DNA from: an uncultured Oscillospiraceae bacterium
GTDB taxonomy: Bacteria; Bacillota; Clostridia; Oscillospirales; Ruminococcaceae
DNA length: 11,878 bases
NCBI GenBank assembly: GCA_900546885.1
Contig: UREN01000056.1
Coordinates: forward strand, 1-11,878
Direction: 5' to 3'
Position 1 is the first letter of the stretch. Every line of letters starts with the position of its first letter. The position numbers were made by a program, and so were the translations under genes. Shown here in pieces: positions 1 to 7,580 of this stretch. The notes under the pieces are model-generated. The model was not told the DNA's origin. It worked only from the letters and a program-made list of their open reading frames with translations, and made no database searches.

Positions 1-555
1 TACATTCTGCCCAGCCTGGAAAAGTTTGGCGACGAGGCCGCAGAGCTGCTGCTGTTCCGCCAGACATCGCCCCGGGCAAACCTCTCTGTCATCACCCCGG
101 AGACGAACGCCGTGTGGGAGGAATTTTTGCACTGCCGCAGCTCCTGGATGGCGGAATACGGCAGCACCACAGACGCCTATTTCACCCCCACTCAAAACCT
201 TGCCTATAAAATATTGGATGCGGCAACATGGTGCATGCGGGTGCTGGTGTGGCCCATGCTGGCGCTGGCTGTGCTGTGGCTGTGCCGCTATGTGCCGCGG
301 TGTGTGCGCGGGGTGCGCCAGAAGGCGCCGCCCGCAGACATGGCCGGGTGCGTGCTGATGCTGGGGCTGTTTCTCACAGGGCTTTTGCGCCTGGTGGCGC
401 TGGCATACCTGTTTGCCGTGTCCATTAAGCTGGAGCCCGCCTCGCTGATGTACATGTCGCCCGCCGCTGCGCCCATGATGGCTTTTCTGGCCTTTGCCGC
501 CGCGCGCCGGCTGGAGGAAACGTTTGCTGAAAAGGTGCCTGCCGATAAGGCATAA
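1..555 (+). CDS. C-terminal part of an unrecognised multi-pass membrane protein (partial, 5' end outside the window)
   Basis: The frame is open from the first base to a TAA at 553-555, giving 184 residues with no start visible, so the gene begins upstream of the window. The first ~70 residues are soluble-looking and mixed in charge. They are followed by hydrophobic segments at about residues 77-96 and 114-141, and a weaker Ala/Met-rich one at about 150-168. A short basic loop (residues 100-108) lies between the first two. The end is charged (about residues 169-184). This arrangement, a polar domain followed by C-terminal membrane helices, fits several families such as polytopic glycosyltransferases or uncharacterised membrane proteins, but I see no diagnostic motif and do not assign a function. 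It is transcribed toward the minus-strand block and ends 22 nt before a strong terminator. That it is a real gene is fairly certain from the long open frame and the terminator placement; its identity is unknown. Confidence 0.75.
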   Translation, partial: YILPSLEKFGDEAAELLLFRQTSPRANLSVITPETNAVWEEFLHCRSSWMAEYGSTTDAYFTPTQNLAYKILDAATWCMRVLVWPMLALAVLWLCRYVPRCVRGVRQKAPPADMAGCVLMLGLFLTGLLRLVALAYLFAVSIKLEPASLMYMSPAAAPMMAFLAFAAARRLEETFAEKVPADKA

Positions 556-576
556 AACCAGGCCCATTCAAAACAG

Positions 577-616
577 AAAGCCCCCATGGCCGGGTGCCCG
601 GCCATGGGGGCTTTTG
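577..616. terminator. Bidirectional Rho-independent terminator between convergent genes
   Basis: A perfect inverted repeat pairs 577-593 with 598-614 (17 bp, mostly G/C) around a four-base GTGC loop. On the plus strand the stem runs into TTTTGTTTTTG. On the minus strand the other arm is followed by TTTCTGTTTTG. Both directions therefore carry a U-rich tail, and the hairpin sits between the plus-strand stop at 555 and the minus-strand clpE stop at 647. It can end both transcripts. Confidence 0.93.
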
Positions 617-646
617 TTTTTGTATGTGCCTTGACGGCGTGCCGGG

Positions 647-2971
647 TTACACCCGCAGCACAATGGCGCCGTCCTGTGCGTCCACCTGCACGCTGGTAAG
701 CGCCTTGCCGGAAATGAGCATCTCGCTCAGTGGGTCCTCCACTTCCTTGCGGATGACACGGCGCAAATCGCGCGCGCCGAACTTGCCGCCCTTCGCCTTT
801 TCGCACAGCAAAGCCAGCGCGCCGTCCGTCCAGGAAAGGCCAATGCCCTTCTCGCCCAGTGGGGCCTTGTATTCGCCCAGCATCAGCGCGGCAATCTGAC
901 GCAGCTGTTCTTCGCCCAGCGGGTCGAACACAACCACCTCGTCCACACGACTGAGGAACTCGGGGCGCAGGAAGTCTGAAAGCGCTTTCATGGCCTTGTT
1001 GCGGCTCATTTCAGCCTGGGTTTTGCCAAAGCCCGTCTCGCCCACTTTGTCGGAAGAGCCCGCGTTCGAAGTCATGCAGATAACGGTGTTTTCAAAATTC
1101 ACCGTGCGGCCCTGCGCATCGTTCAACTTGCCCTCATCCAAAATTTGCAGCAGAATGTTCATCACGTCCGGGTGTGCCTTTTCAATCTCATCAAACAGCA
1201 CCACACTGTAGGGGCGGCGGCGCACCTTTTCGGTAAGCTGCCCGGCTTCGTCATAACCCACATAGCCCGGCGGCGAGCCAATGAGGCGCGACACGGCGTG
1301 CTTTTCCATAAATTCAGACATATCCAGGCGGATGAGCGGGTCTACCGTGTCGAACAGCTGCAGGGCAAGCTGTTTGACAAGCTCGGTTTTGCCCACGCCC
1401 GTGGGCCCCACAAAGATAAAGCTTGCCGGGCGGCGGCGCGCCGCAATGTCGGCGCGGCTGCGCTTCACCGCTGTGGCCACAAGGTGCACGGCCTCGCGCT
1501 GGCCAATAATTTTCTCGTTCAGCGCGTCCTCCAGATGGGCCAACTTCGAATACTCGGTCTCGCGCACCTTGGCGGCAGGGATGCCCGTCCAAAGCTCTAT
1601 CACGCGGGCCACATCGTCCATGGTCACTTCAATTTTCTCCACAGCCTCGCGCTTGCCGGCAACGTCCTTTTCCAGGGCCTCAATCTCGTAGTTCAGGCGG
1701 GCCACGGCCTCATAATCCGGCCCGTCTTTTCCGTTTTCCGCCTCTTCCTTTTCCTCTTTCAGGGCGGCCAGCTTCTTTTCACCGTCCACCCACTCGGTAA
1801 TTTCCGCATGGCGCAGGCTGCAGCAGGCACAGGCCTCATCCAGAAGGTCGATGGCCTTGTCGGGCAGAAAACGGTCTGTAATATACCGTTCCGACAACTC
1901 TACACAGGCGCGCACAATGGCCTGCGGCACCTTCACATGATGGTGTGCCTCATAATAGCTCTTCACGCCGCACAGCACGTTCACGGTGTCGTCCAGCGAG
2001 GGTTCTTCCACCTTTACAGGCTGGAAGCGGCGCTCCAGCGCCTGGTCTTTTTCGATATATTTGCGGTATTCGGCAAACGTGGTGGCGCCAATCACCTGAA
2101 TCTCGCCGCGCGAAAGGGCCGGCTTCAGAATATTGGCGGCGTTCATGGCGCCCTCCGAATCGCCCGCACCGGTGATGTTATGAATTTCATCAATGAATAA
2201 AATGACGTTGCCCGCGGCCTTCACCTCGCCAATCAGGCCCTTCACACGGCTTTCAAACTGGCCGCGGAACTGGGTGCCCGCCACAAGGCTGGTGAGGTCC
2301 AGCAGGTAAATTTCTTTGTCTTTCAGCCCCGCAGGCACCTCGCCTGCGGCAATGCGCAGCGCAATGCCCTCGGCAATGGCCGTTTTGCCCACGCCCGCCT
2401 CGCCAATCAGGCATGGGTTGTTCTTTTGGCGGCGCGAGAGAATCTGAATGGTGCGGTAAATCTCCCGGTCGCGCCCAATGATGGCGTCCAGCTTGCCGTC
2501 GCGCGCTTTTTGGGTGAGGTTCTCGCAGTAATTATCCAAAAACTTGCGTTTTTTGCCTTTTTCCTTTGCGCGCGGGTCCTTCTTTTCCCCCTCCTCTTTT
2601 TTGCGGGAGGCAAAAATACCCAGCGGAAACGTGCCCGCGCCGCCCGGCACAAAGCGCTCTTCCCCGTTGTCCGAGGTCTCTTCCTCTTCGTCCTGGCCGG
2701 CATCTTCGGCATCTTCTGCGCCCATGCCCATCATGTTCTGCATCATTTCAGAAGGGTCCATATCGCCGTTTTCCATCATGCCGGCAAAGCGGTCTTCCAT
2801 CGCCTCCAGGTCTTCGCCAGAGATTCCGAACTGCTTCATGATGTCATCCAGCGGCTTGATGCCCAGCTCGCGCGCACAGGAAAGGCAGTAGCCCTCGTTT
2901 TTCATTTCGCCGTTCTCCATACGCTGCACGAACACAATGGCAGGGCGTTTTTTGCATTTGTTACAAAGCAT
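647..2971 (-). CDS. clpE: ClpE-like AAA+ unfoldase with N-terminal zinc finger (Clp protease ATP-binding subunit)
   Basis: This 774-residue Hsp100 protein would unfold substrates in the cytoplasm and feed them to ClpP. Residues 3-32 form a C-x2-C-x22-C-x2-C zinc-binding motif (C3, C6, C29, C32) in place of the double Clp-N repeat of ClpC; that spacing is the one known for ClpE. An acidic, Met-rich linker follows (about 60-105). The first AAA+ domain has Walker A at 190-197 (GEAGVGKT) and Walker B ending D261-E262. The middle domain (about 395-447) is a charged coiled coil with a UVR-like stretch near 418-440. The second AAA+ domain has Walker A at 522-529 (GPTGVGKT) and Walker B D594-E595. 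TGFG at 646-649 aligns with the ClpP-docking loop of ClpC, which argues against ClpB. The start is ATG with an AAAGGAA site upstream. It lies 64 nt after cvpA and is the last gene before the terminator. I see no CtsR or CIRCE operator. The family is certain; ClpE rather than ClpC is likely. Confidence 0.92.
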   Translation of the reverse strand: MLCNKCKKRPAIVFVQRMENGEMKNEGYCLSCARELGIKPLDDIMKQFGISGEDLEAMEDRFAGMMENGDMDPSEMMQNMMGMGAEDAEDAGQDEEEETSDNGEERFVPGGAGTFPLGIFASRKKEEGEKKDPRAKEKGKKRKFLDNYCENLTQKARDGKLDAIIGRDREIYRTIQILSRRQKNNPCLIGEAGVGKTAIAEGIALRIAAGEVPAGLKDKEIYLLDLTSLVAGTQFRGQFESRVKGLIGEVKAAGNVILFIDEIHNITGAGDSEGAMNAANILKPALSRGEIQVIGATTFAEYRKYIEKDQALERRFQPVKVEEPSLDDTVNVLCGVKSYYEAHHHVKVPQAIVRACVELSERYITDRFLPDKAIDLLDEACACCSLRHAEITEWVDGEKKLAALKEEKEEAENGKDGPDYEAVARLNYEIEALEKDVAGKREAVEKIEVTMDDVARVIELWTGIPAAKVRETEYSKLAHLEDALNEKIIGQREAVHLVATAVKRSRADIAARRRPASFIFVGPTGVGKTELVKQLALQLFDTVDPLIRLDMSEFMEKHAVSRLIGSPPGYVGYDEAGQLTEKVRRRPYSVVLFDEIEKAHPDVMNILLQILDEGKLNDAQGRTVNFENTVICMTSNAGSSDKVGETGFGKTQAEMSRNKAMKALSDFLRPEFLSRVDEVVVFDPLGEEQLRQIAALMLGEYKAPLGEKGIGLSWTDGALALLCEKAKGGKFGARDLRRVIRKEVEDPLSEMLISGKALTSVQVDAQDGAIVLRV

Positions 2972-2989
2972 TCGTCAAGGTTCCTTTCC

Positions 2990-3005
2990 GGCCCTCAGCA
3001 GGGCC
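2990..3005 (-). other. GC-rich hairpin just upstream of the clpE ribosome binding site
   Basis: GGCCCT at 2990-2995 pairs with AGGGCC at 3000-3005 around a CAGC loop (6 bp stem). In the mRNA it directly abuts the GGAAAGGAA ribosome-binding region of clpE (2981-2989). It has no U-tract, so it is not a terminator. It could stabilise or mark a processed mRNA end or tune translation; that is inference. Confidence 0.4.
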
Positions 3006-3035
3006 CACTACAAAATCGCATTTTCACGGCCGCCG

Positions 3036-3719
3036 TCAGGAAAACGGGTTGTATGCCGAAAAGAACGTGTAAAGATGGCTGCCCGCAAGGGCCTGGTCGT
3101 TCAGGCCGGGCAGGCTGCCGCCGGTGATGACCACAACGGCCCAAATGACACACAGCACCATCAGCACATTGATCAGCCCGGCAACCAGGCCAATGACGGC
3201 GCCAAGGCCCTTGTTTACGCTGCCCACCAGCGGCACACGGTTCACGTTTGAGAAAATGGCCGCCAGAAGCGAAATTACCACACGCCCCAGCACAAACACC
3301 GCGAAGAACACCACCACGCCAATCAGCGGCATCACCAGCGGCGCCACCACGTTTTCCACAATGGCAAGCGCCATATCCGGCGCGCCGGAATGAAAGATGC
3401 TGTCTGCCTGCTGGGTAATGCTCTCTAACAGAGAGGCCGGCAGAAAAGCAGAAAACTTATCCAGAATGGCCTGCACCCCGGCGGCCCCCTGCTCGGAAAT
3501 AAGCTGGGCTGTCTGGTCAATCAGGCCGGATTTGAAGAAATTTTCAAACAGCGTGGGCGACACCCTGCCGGATATAAACCATGCCAGCGCCAGCGAGGCA
3601 AGGTTGCCTACAAGGCCCAGCAGCCCGGCCAGAAAGCCCCGGCGCATATAATATGCCACTGTGAACACCACAACGCCCACCAGGGCAATATCAAGAAGGA
3701 TAGCTGGTGAAAAATCCAT
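3036..3719 (-). CDS. CvpA-family integral membrane protein
   Basis: The product has 227 residues and about four membrane helices, at roughly 5-24, 29-49, 127-150 and 175-198. The N-terminal pair contains the RRGFLAGLLGLVGNLASLALA-like stretch (residues 26-46) and the last helix is preceded by a VPLVGSVNKGLGAVIGLVAG-like stretch (162-181). Both are typical of the CvpA (colicin V production) family. A polar segment of about 75 residues lies between helices 2 and 3, presumably outside the membrane. CvpA homologues are linked to envelope homeostasis, but their biochemical role is not settled. A longer reading frame extends upstream to 3989 but overlaps the preceding gene. The ATG at 3719 is preferred because an AAAGGAAA site lies just upstream and the protein then starts at the first helix. 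It lies 46 nt after the DUF5711-like gene and 64 nt before clpE, likely co-transcribed with both. Confidence 0.85.
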   Translation of the reverse strand: MDFSPAILLDIALVGVVVFTVAYYMRRGFLAGLLGLVGNLASLALAWFISGRVSPTLFENFFKSGLIDQTAQLISEQGAAGVQAILDKFSAFLPASLLESITQQADSIFHSGAPDMALAIVENVVAPLVMPLIGVVVFFAVFVLGRVVISLLAAIFSNVNRVPLVGSVNKGLGAVIGLVAGLINVLMVLCVIWAVVVITGGSLPGLNDQALAGSHLYTFFSAYNPFS

Positions 3720-3765
3720 AATATTCGTTTCCTTTCCAAAGCTTGTGACAAGTGCGCCGGGCCGC

Positions 3766-5085
3766 TCAGCCGCTTGCGCTGGCCGTGCCGGATGCCGGCG
3801 CAGTGCTGCCCGCGCCTGCCGCCGCGTTTTCCTGCGGGGCAGAGAATTGCAGCTCGCTTGCGCTGGAGGCGGAGAGCAGCACCGTTTTTTGGGCAGCCAC
3901 CACGGCAAGGGGGCGGCTTTCCGTCTGCTGCGTGCCCCACAGTGTGCCATCCGGCCCATAGCAGTACACGCCGCCCGCGGCCAGCACATAGGCCTCCTGG
4001 CGGCCCGCCGTAACGCTGAACGTGCGTGCCCCCACAGACGCCTGGCCGGTGACGTTCAGCTCGCTGTCGAACAGCACCACGCGCGTCTGCGCCGAGTGCT
4101 CGCCGTCGCCAAACAGCAGCACAAGGTTGCCGCCGGTGCCCATAGAGGCGCTTTGCACCGGCAGGCCGCCGTAATCGAAGCGCGCCAGCTCGCTGCCTGT
4201 CTGCACATCGTACAGGGCCATGTAATTATCATACACCACCACCACGCGGCTGGCCGAAGGGTAGAAAATCTTCAGCGGCATGCCGTCCGGGTTTTCCAGC
4301 ACGGCATCGGCCTCCTCCGCCGCATTGGGGTCGGTGGTAAACAGGTATACCTTTCCCGAAAGCGCGCCGTTCTCGCTGCCGGGGCAGCCCACGGCAAAAT
4401 GCCTGTTATCTTTGGCAAACGCCATGGCCGTGACGTGCTCGGAGGTGTAAAAGGTAAAAATTTCTTCGAACAGGGGCGTATACACGCTCACCTGCCCGCG
4501 CTGAGCAATGGCCAGCGTGCCGCCGGGGCTCATGGCGCACAGCTCGATGGCGTTTTGCGCCGAATATTCCCACAGAGTGCGGCTGCGGCTTTCCACCGTA
4601 AGGCTGGTGCCGCCGCGGTGATACAGGCACAGGCGCGTGTTGCCCGCCGCCATGGCCGGGCGCGCATAGGCGTGCGGCACGGTGCGCAGCAGGGCGCCGT
4701 TTGCGGCATAGATGGAAAGCTCGTTGTCTGTCAGCATGACAAACCCGCCGCCCAGCGGCTGTGCGTTCTGCAGGCCCTGTGCGCGCACGGTGAAGGGAAA
4801 TTCCTGCCCTTCGCTGAACAGTGCGCGCAGCGTGTCAAACTTATCGCCCAGCACGCTGGCCGAGGCGCCGTACAGCCCGGTGAAATAGGCCAGCACTGCG
4901 GCCAGAAACACCACACATGCACACAGCCAGCGCAGGCGGCGCATGCGTTTTTTGTGGCGTATCTGCGCAAGGCGCGGCATGTCGCTTTGCACGCGCTGGC
5001 GCTTTGCGCCGCGGCGCGGCGCGCCCTGCGGGCGGTATGGGGGTTGCTGCGTTGGGCCAAAAGGCCCCCCCTCTACAGGCGGCAT
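3766..5085 (-). CDS. Membrane-anchored extracytoplasmic beta-propeller-like protein (DUF5711-like)
   Basis: This is a 439-residue single-pass membrane protein. Residues 1-40 are Pro/Gly/Gln-rich, 42-52 are strongly basic, and about 53-72 form one hydrophobic helix, giving a cytoplasmic N-terminus and an outer domain. From about 95 to 415 short beta-strand-like blocks repeat (patterns such as LSIYAANG, VSVYTP, MALYDVQTG, VYCYGPDG). These resemble blades of a beta-propeller built from WD40/PQQ-like units. The last 20 residues are Ala/Ser/Gly-rich and probably disordered. The overall plan matches proteins annotated as DUF5711 in Clostridia, from memory and not checked by search. The start is ATG at 5085: AAAGGAGG lies 7 nt before it and only 1 nt before an in-frame GTG at 5091. 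It sits between truA (48 nt upstream) and cvpA (46 nt downstream). No catalytic residues are recognised. Scaffolding or ligand binding at the cell surface is a guess. Confidence 0.8.
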   Translation of the reverse strand: MPPVEGGPFGPTQQPPYRPQGAPRRGAKRQRVQSDMPRLAQIRHKKRMRRLRWLCACVVFLAAVLAYFTGLYGASASVLGDKFDTLRALFSEGQEFPFTVRAQGLQNAQPLGGGFVMLTDNELSIYAANGALLRTVPHAYARPAMAAGNTRLCLYHRGGTSLTVESRSRTLWEYSAQNAIELCAMSPGGTLAIAQRGQVSVYTPLFEEIFTFYTSEHVTAMAFAKDNRHFAVGCPGSENGALSGKVYLFTTDPNAAEEADAVLENPDGMPLKIFYPSASRVVVVYDNYMALYDVQTGSELARFDYGGLPVQSASMGTGGNLVLLFGDGEHSAQTRVVLFDSELNVTGQASVGARTFSVTAGRQEAYVLAAGGVYCYGPDGTLWGTQQTESRPLAVVAAQKTVLLSASSASELQFSAPQENAAAGAGSTAPASGTASASG

Positions 5086-5092
5086 GCGCACG

Positions 5093-5100
5093 CCTCCTTT
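5093..5100 (-). promoter_or_regulatory. Shine-Dalgarno site that decides the start of the DUF5711-like gene
   Basis: The minus strand reads AAAGGAGG here. The spacer to the ATG at 5085 is 7 nt, which is ideal. The in-frame GTG at 5091 is only 1 nt away and could not be used efficiently. This removes two residues from the longest possible frame. Confidence 0.8.
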
Positions 5101-5103
5101 CTG

Positions 5104-5120
5104 CGGCCGCAGGGCGGCCG
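5104..5120 (-). other. GC-only hairpin upstream of the DUF5711-like gene
   Basis: CGGCCGC at 5104-5110 pairs perfectly with GCGGCCG at 5114-5120 around an AGG loop. It lies in the 48-nt gap after truA and ends 3 nt before the AAAGGAGG site. No U-tract follows, so termination is unlikely. It may be a stabilising or processing element, or a chance product of high GC content. Confidence 0.4.
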
Positions 5121-5133
5121 GTGTTGTGCGGCG

Positions 5134-5871
5134 TCAGCCGCCGTAGTTCACGCGGTATAAAAACAGGCCCTTTGCAGGGGCGGTGTCGCCCGCCAGTGCG
5201 CGCTGCCCGCTTTGCAGCGCCGTGCGCAGCCCCTCGGGCGGCATGCGCCCGGCCCCGGCCTCTACCAAAGTGCCCGTCAAAATGCGCACCATATTATATA
5301 AGTACCCATCCGCACAGATATGCAGCACAATGGCTTTGCCCTCGCGCCGCACATGAAAAAAGTGAACAGTGCGCACGGTGTCGGTTATTTTACTGCCCGC
5401 GCTCATGAAAGCGGCAAAATCATGCGTGCCCACGGCATATGCCGCGGCCCGGGCCATGGCTGCCTCGTTCAGCGGCTGCGAGATGCGCCAGTGGTATTTT
5501 GCCTCGAACGGGTCATCCACCGGGCTGTTCCAGATGCGGTAAAGGTACTCTTTGCTTTGCGCGCTGTAGCGCGCGTGAAAATCGTCCGGCACCTCGCGCG
5601 CAGCCAGCACGCGAATATCATCCGGCAGAAAGCGGTTTAAAGAAAGCGGCAGCTTGGCCGGCGGAATGGGCTTTGGCGGCGCATAGCTGACACAATATTC
5701 CAGCGCGTGCACACCAGCGTCCGTGCGCGAACACCCCTTCACCGGCGGGCGCGTGCCGTACAGCGCCTGCATGCCATTTTGCAAAACCTCGCACACGCTC
5801 AGCGCATTTTTCTGCACCTGAAAGCCGTGGTAAGCCGTGCCGTCAAAGCGCAGGGTCAGCAGCATCTGCAT
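5134..5871 (-). CDS. truA: tRNA pseudouridine(38-40) synthase TruA
   Basis: TruA isomerises uridines 38, 39 and 40 in the anticodon stem-loop of many tRNAs, in the cytoplasm. The 245-residue product has the usual family length. It carries the N-terminal strand LTLRFDGTAYHGFQVQ (residues 5-20) and the catalytic motif SRTDAGVHA with nucleophile Asp51. Further conserved family stretches are FHARYSAQSKEYLYRI (98-113) and YLYNMVRILTGTLVEAG (191-207). The start is the ATG at 5871, 7 nt after a GGAAGGAGG site. A second ATG two codons in (5865) and an out-of-frame ATG at 5876 are less well placed. It follows ecfT with a 24-nt gap, the widely conserved ecfA1-ecfA2-ecfT-truA order of Firmicutes. The ribosomal genes rplM and rpsI that often come next are absent here. 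Confidence 0.97.
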   Translation of the reverse strand: MQMLLTLRFDGTAYHGFQVQKNALSVCEVLQNGMQALYGTRPPVKGCSRTDAGVHALEYCVSYAPPKPIPPAKLPLSLNRFLPDDIRVLAAREVPDDFHARYSAQSKEYLYRIWNSPVDDPFEAKYHWRISQPLNEAAMARAAAYAVGTHDFAAFMSAGSKITDTVRTVHFFHVRREGKAIVLHICADGYLYNMVRILTGTLVEAGAGRMPPEGLRTALQSGQRALAGDTAPAKGLFLYRVNYGG

Positions 5872-5895
5872 GCCATGGCCTCCTTCCCGTTTGCG

Positions 5896-6717
5896 TCAGC
5901 CCCAGAACCGTGCCCACAGCGCACCGCTGCATGCAATGCAGCACAGCACGGCCACGCACACGGCGCTAAGCAGCCAATCCTTCGCCGTCAGGCGCAGCGT
6001 TTTCAACCGCGTGCGCCCCTCGCCGCCGTGATAACAGCGGCACTCCATGGCGGTGGCCAGCTCGTCCGCCCGGCGGAAAGCCGAGATAAACAGCGGAATC
6101 AGCACCGGCACCAGCGCCTTTACGCGCTGGGTAAGCGTGCCGGAATCCAGCAGCGCGCCGCGCGCCTTCTGCGCGTTCATAATCTTCTCTGTCTCTTCAA
6201 TCAGCAGCGGAATGAAGCGCAGGGCAATGGTCATCATCATGGCCAGCTCGTGCACCGGCAGGTGCAGCTTTGCCAGCGGGCGCAAAAGGCGCTCGATGGC
6301 GTCTGTCAGCACAATGGGGCTGGTGGTGTAGGTGAGCAGGCTGGTGCCCGCAATGAGGCACACAATGCGCACCACAATCATCACCGCATAGGTAACACCC
6401 TCGCGGTAAATTTTCAAAAAGCCCCAGTGCACCAGCGGCTGGCCCACACCGGGCATGAAGCACACGTTCAAAATGGCCGTAAAAATGATGATGGGGATGA
6501 TGGGCTTCAGGCTTTTGGCCACCAGCTTCAGCGGAATGCGCGCCACGCCGTACAAAAACAGCAAAAACGCCACCGAAAGCCCCAGCCCCAGCGCGTTTGA
6601 ACCCATGAACAGCACCACGATATATGCGATGCTCAGCACAATTTTTGCGCGCGGGTCCATATGGTGCAGCGGGGACGTGCCCGGGAAATGCTGGCCAATG
6701 GTGATGTCTCTCAGCAT
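5896..6717 (-). CDS. ecfT: ECF transporter transmembrane component EcfT
   Basis: EcfT is the membrane scaffold that joins the two ATPases to interchangeable substrate-binding S subunits for vitamin or metal uptake. The 273-residue product starts MLRDITIGQHFPGTSPLHHMDPR, typical of the family. It has hydrophobic segments along the first ~120 residues and again at the C-terminus. The cytoplasmic coupling region has the first Ala-Arg-Gly motif (AQKARGALLDSG) and a second region reading ATAMECRCYHGGEGRTR. In the second, Arg is kept but its neighbours are Cys, a variant of the canonical A-R-G. The ATG at 6717 is chosen because it overlaps the ecfA2 stop by 7 nt, follows an AAAAGGGGG site and gives the standard N-terminus; the frame is open further upstream, but that part lies inside ecfA2. 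No S-component gene is nearby, so this is a group II shared module. Confidence 0.95.
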   Translation of the reverse strand: MLRDITIGQHFPGTSPLHHMDPRAKIVLSIAYIVVLFMGSNALGLGLSVAFLLFLYGVARIPLKLVAKSLKPIIPIIIFTAILNVCFMPGVGQPLVHWGFLKIYREGVTYAVMIVVRIVCLIAGTSLLTYTTSPIVLTDAIERLLRPLAKLHLPVHELAMMMTIALRFIPLLIEETEKIMNAQKARGALLDSGTLTQRVKALVPVLIPLFISAFRRADELATAMECRCYHGGEGRTRLKTLRLTAKDWLLSAVCVAVLCCIACSGALWARFWG

Positions 6718-7580
6718 GTGCCCGCCCCCTTTTCCAGCATGCCGCGCAGAATGTTTGCGGCATAGGGCACTGTGTAAACGTCCGCCGGAACGTCCAGCCC
6801 CCATTCGCGCAGGCGCAGAAACACCTTGGTCACCTCTGGCACCGAAAGGCCCAGCTGCAAAAGCTCGTCCGCGCGGGCGAACACCGCGCTGGTGGTGTCA
6901 TACATGGCAACGTGCCCCGCGTCCAGCACCAGCACTTTGTCGGCGTATTTGGCAATATCCTCCATCGAGTGGCTCACCAGCACCACCGTGGTGCCCGTCT
7001 CTTGATGGAACTGCTTCACCTGGCTTAAAATGGTGTCGCGGCCCTCCGGGTCCAGCCCGGCGGCGGGCTCGTCCAGCACCAGCAGCTTTGGCTCCATGGC
7101 CAGCACGCCCGCAATGGCGGCACGGCGCTTTTGCCCGCCGGAAAGCTCGAACGGGCTTTGGGACAGCATGGCGGCCCCCAGCCCACAAAACTTTGCCGCG
7201 CGCAGCACGCGCCGGTTCACTTCCTCTTCCGAAAGGCCCATATTCAAGGGGCCAAAGGCGATGTCTTTGTACACCGTCTCTTCAAACAGCTGATATTCCG
7301 GGTACTGAAACACAAGCCCCACCAGAAAGCGGAAGCGGCGGATGTCCTTGGGGTCTTGCCAAATGTCCTCACCGTCAATATACACCTTGCCCTGTGTGGG
7401 CCGGTTGATGCCGTTAAAATGGCCGATGAGGGTGCTTTTGCCGCAGCCGGTAGAGCCAATGACGCCCACAAAGCTTCCCTCTTCAATGGAAAAGCTGATA
7501 TCGTCCAGCGCCACGGTGGCGTCGGGCATTCCCTGGCCGTAGATATAGCTGAGATGTTCCACACGAACAATGTCAGGCAT
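6711..7580 (-). CDS. ecfA2: ECF transporter ATP-binding subunit EcfA2
   Basis: This 289-residue ABC ATPase pairs with EcfA1 to power EcfT. Walker A is GSTGCGKST at 42-50 and the Q-loop Gln is at 92 in FQYPEYQLFE. The signature is LSGGQKRR at 146-153, Walker B LLVLDEP ends with catalytic Glu171, the D-loop follows at GLDP, and the switch His is His204. The LDEPAAGLDP sequence and the KRRAAIAGVLAMEP stretch are typical of EcfA2 rather than EcfA1. The ATG at 7580 lies 9 nt after GGAAAGGAGG, which is placed inside the last codons of ecfA1. The two frames overlap by 8 nt and the stop overlaps the ecfT start by 7 nt, so the three proteins are likely translationally coupled and made in fixed proportion. 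Confidence 0.97.
   Translation of the reverse strand: MPDIVRVEHLSYIYGQGMPDATVALDDISFSIEEGSFVGVIGSTGCGKSTLIGHFNGINRPTQGKVYIDGEDIWQDPKDIRRFRFLVGLVFQYPEYQLFEETVYKDIAFGPLNMGLSEEEVNRRVLRAAKFCGLGAAMLSQSPFELSGGQKRRAAIAGVLAMEPKLLVLDEPAAGLDPEGRDTILSQVKQFHQETGTTVVLVSHSMEDIAKYADKVLVLDAGHVAMYDTTSAVFARADELLQLGLSVPEVTKVFLRLREWGLDVPADVYTVPYAANILRGMLEKGAGTC

Noticed and set aside
1145..2200. Plus-strand open frame of 351 codons antisense to clpE
   Set aside because: It lies wholly inside a certain AAA+ gene and has no recognisable features.
3661..5160. Plus-strand open frame of 499 codons antisense to the DUF5711-like gene
   Set aside because: It has the same His/Ala/Arg-rich antisense composition and no ribosome binding site or motif. 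The minus-strand gene has an ideal start signal and a membrane-anchor architecture.
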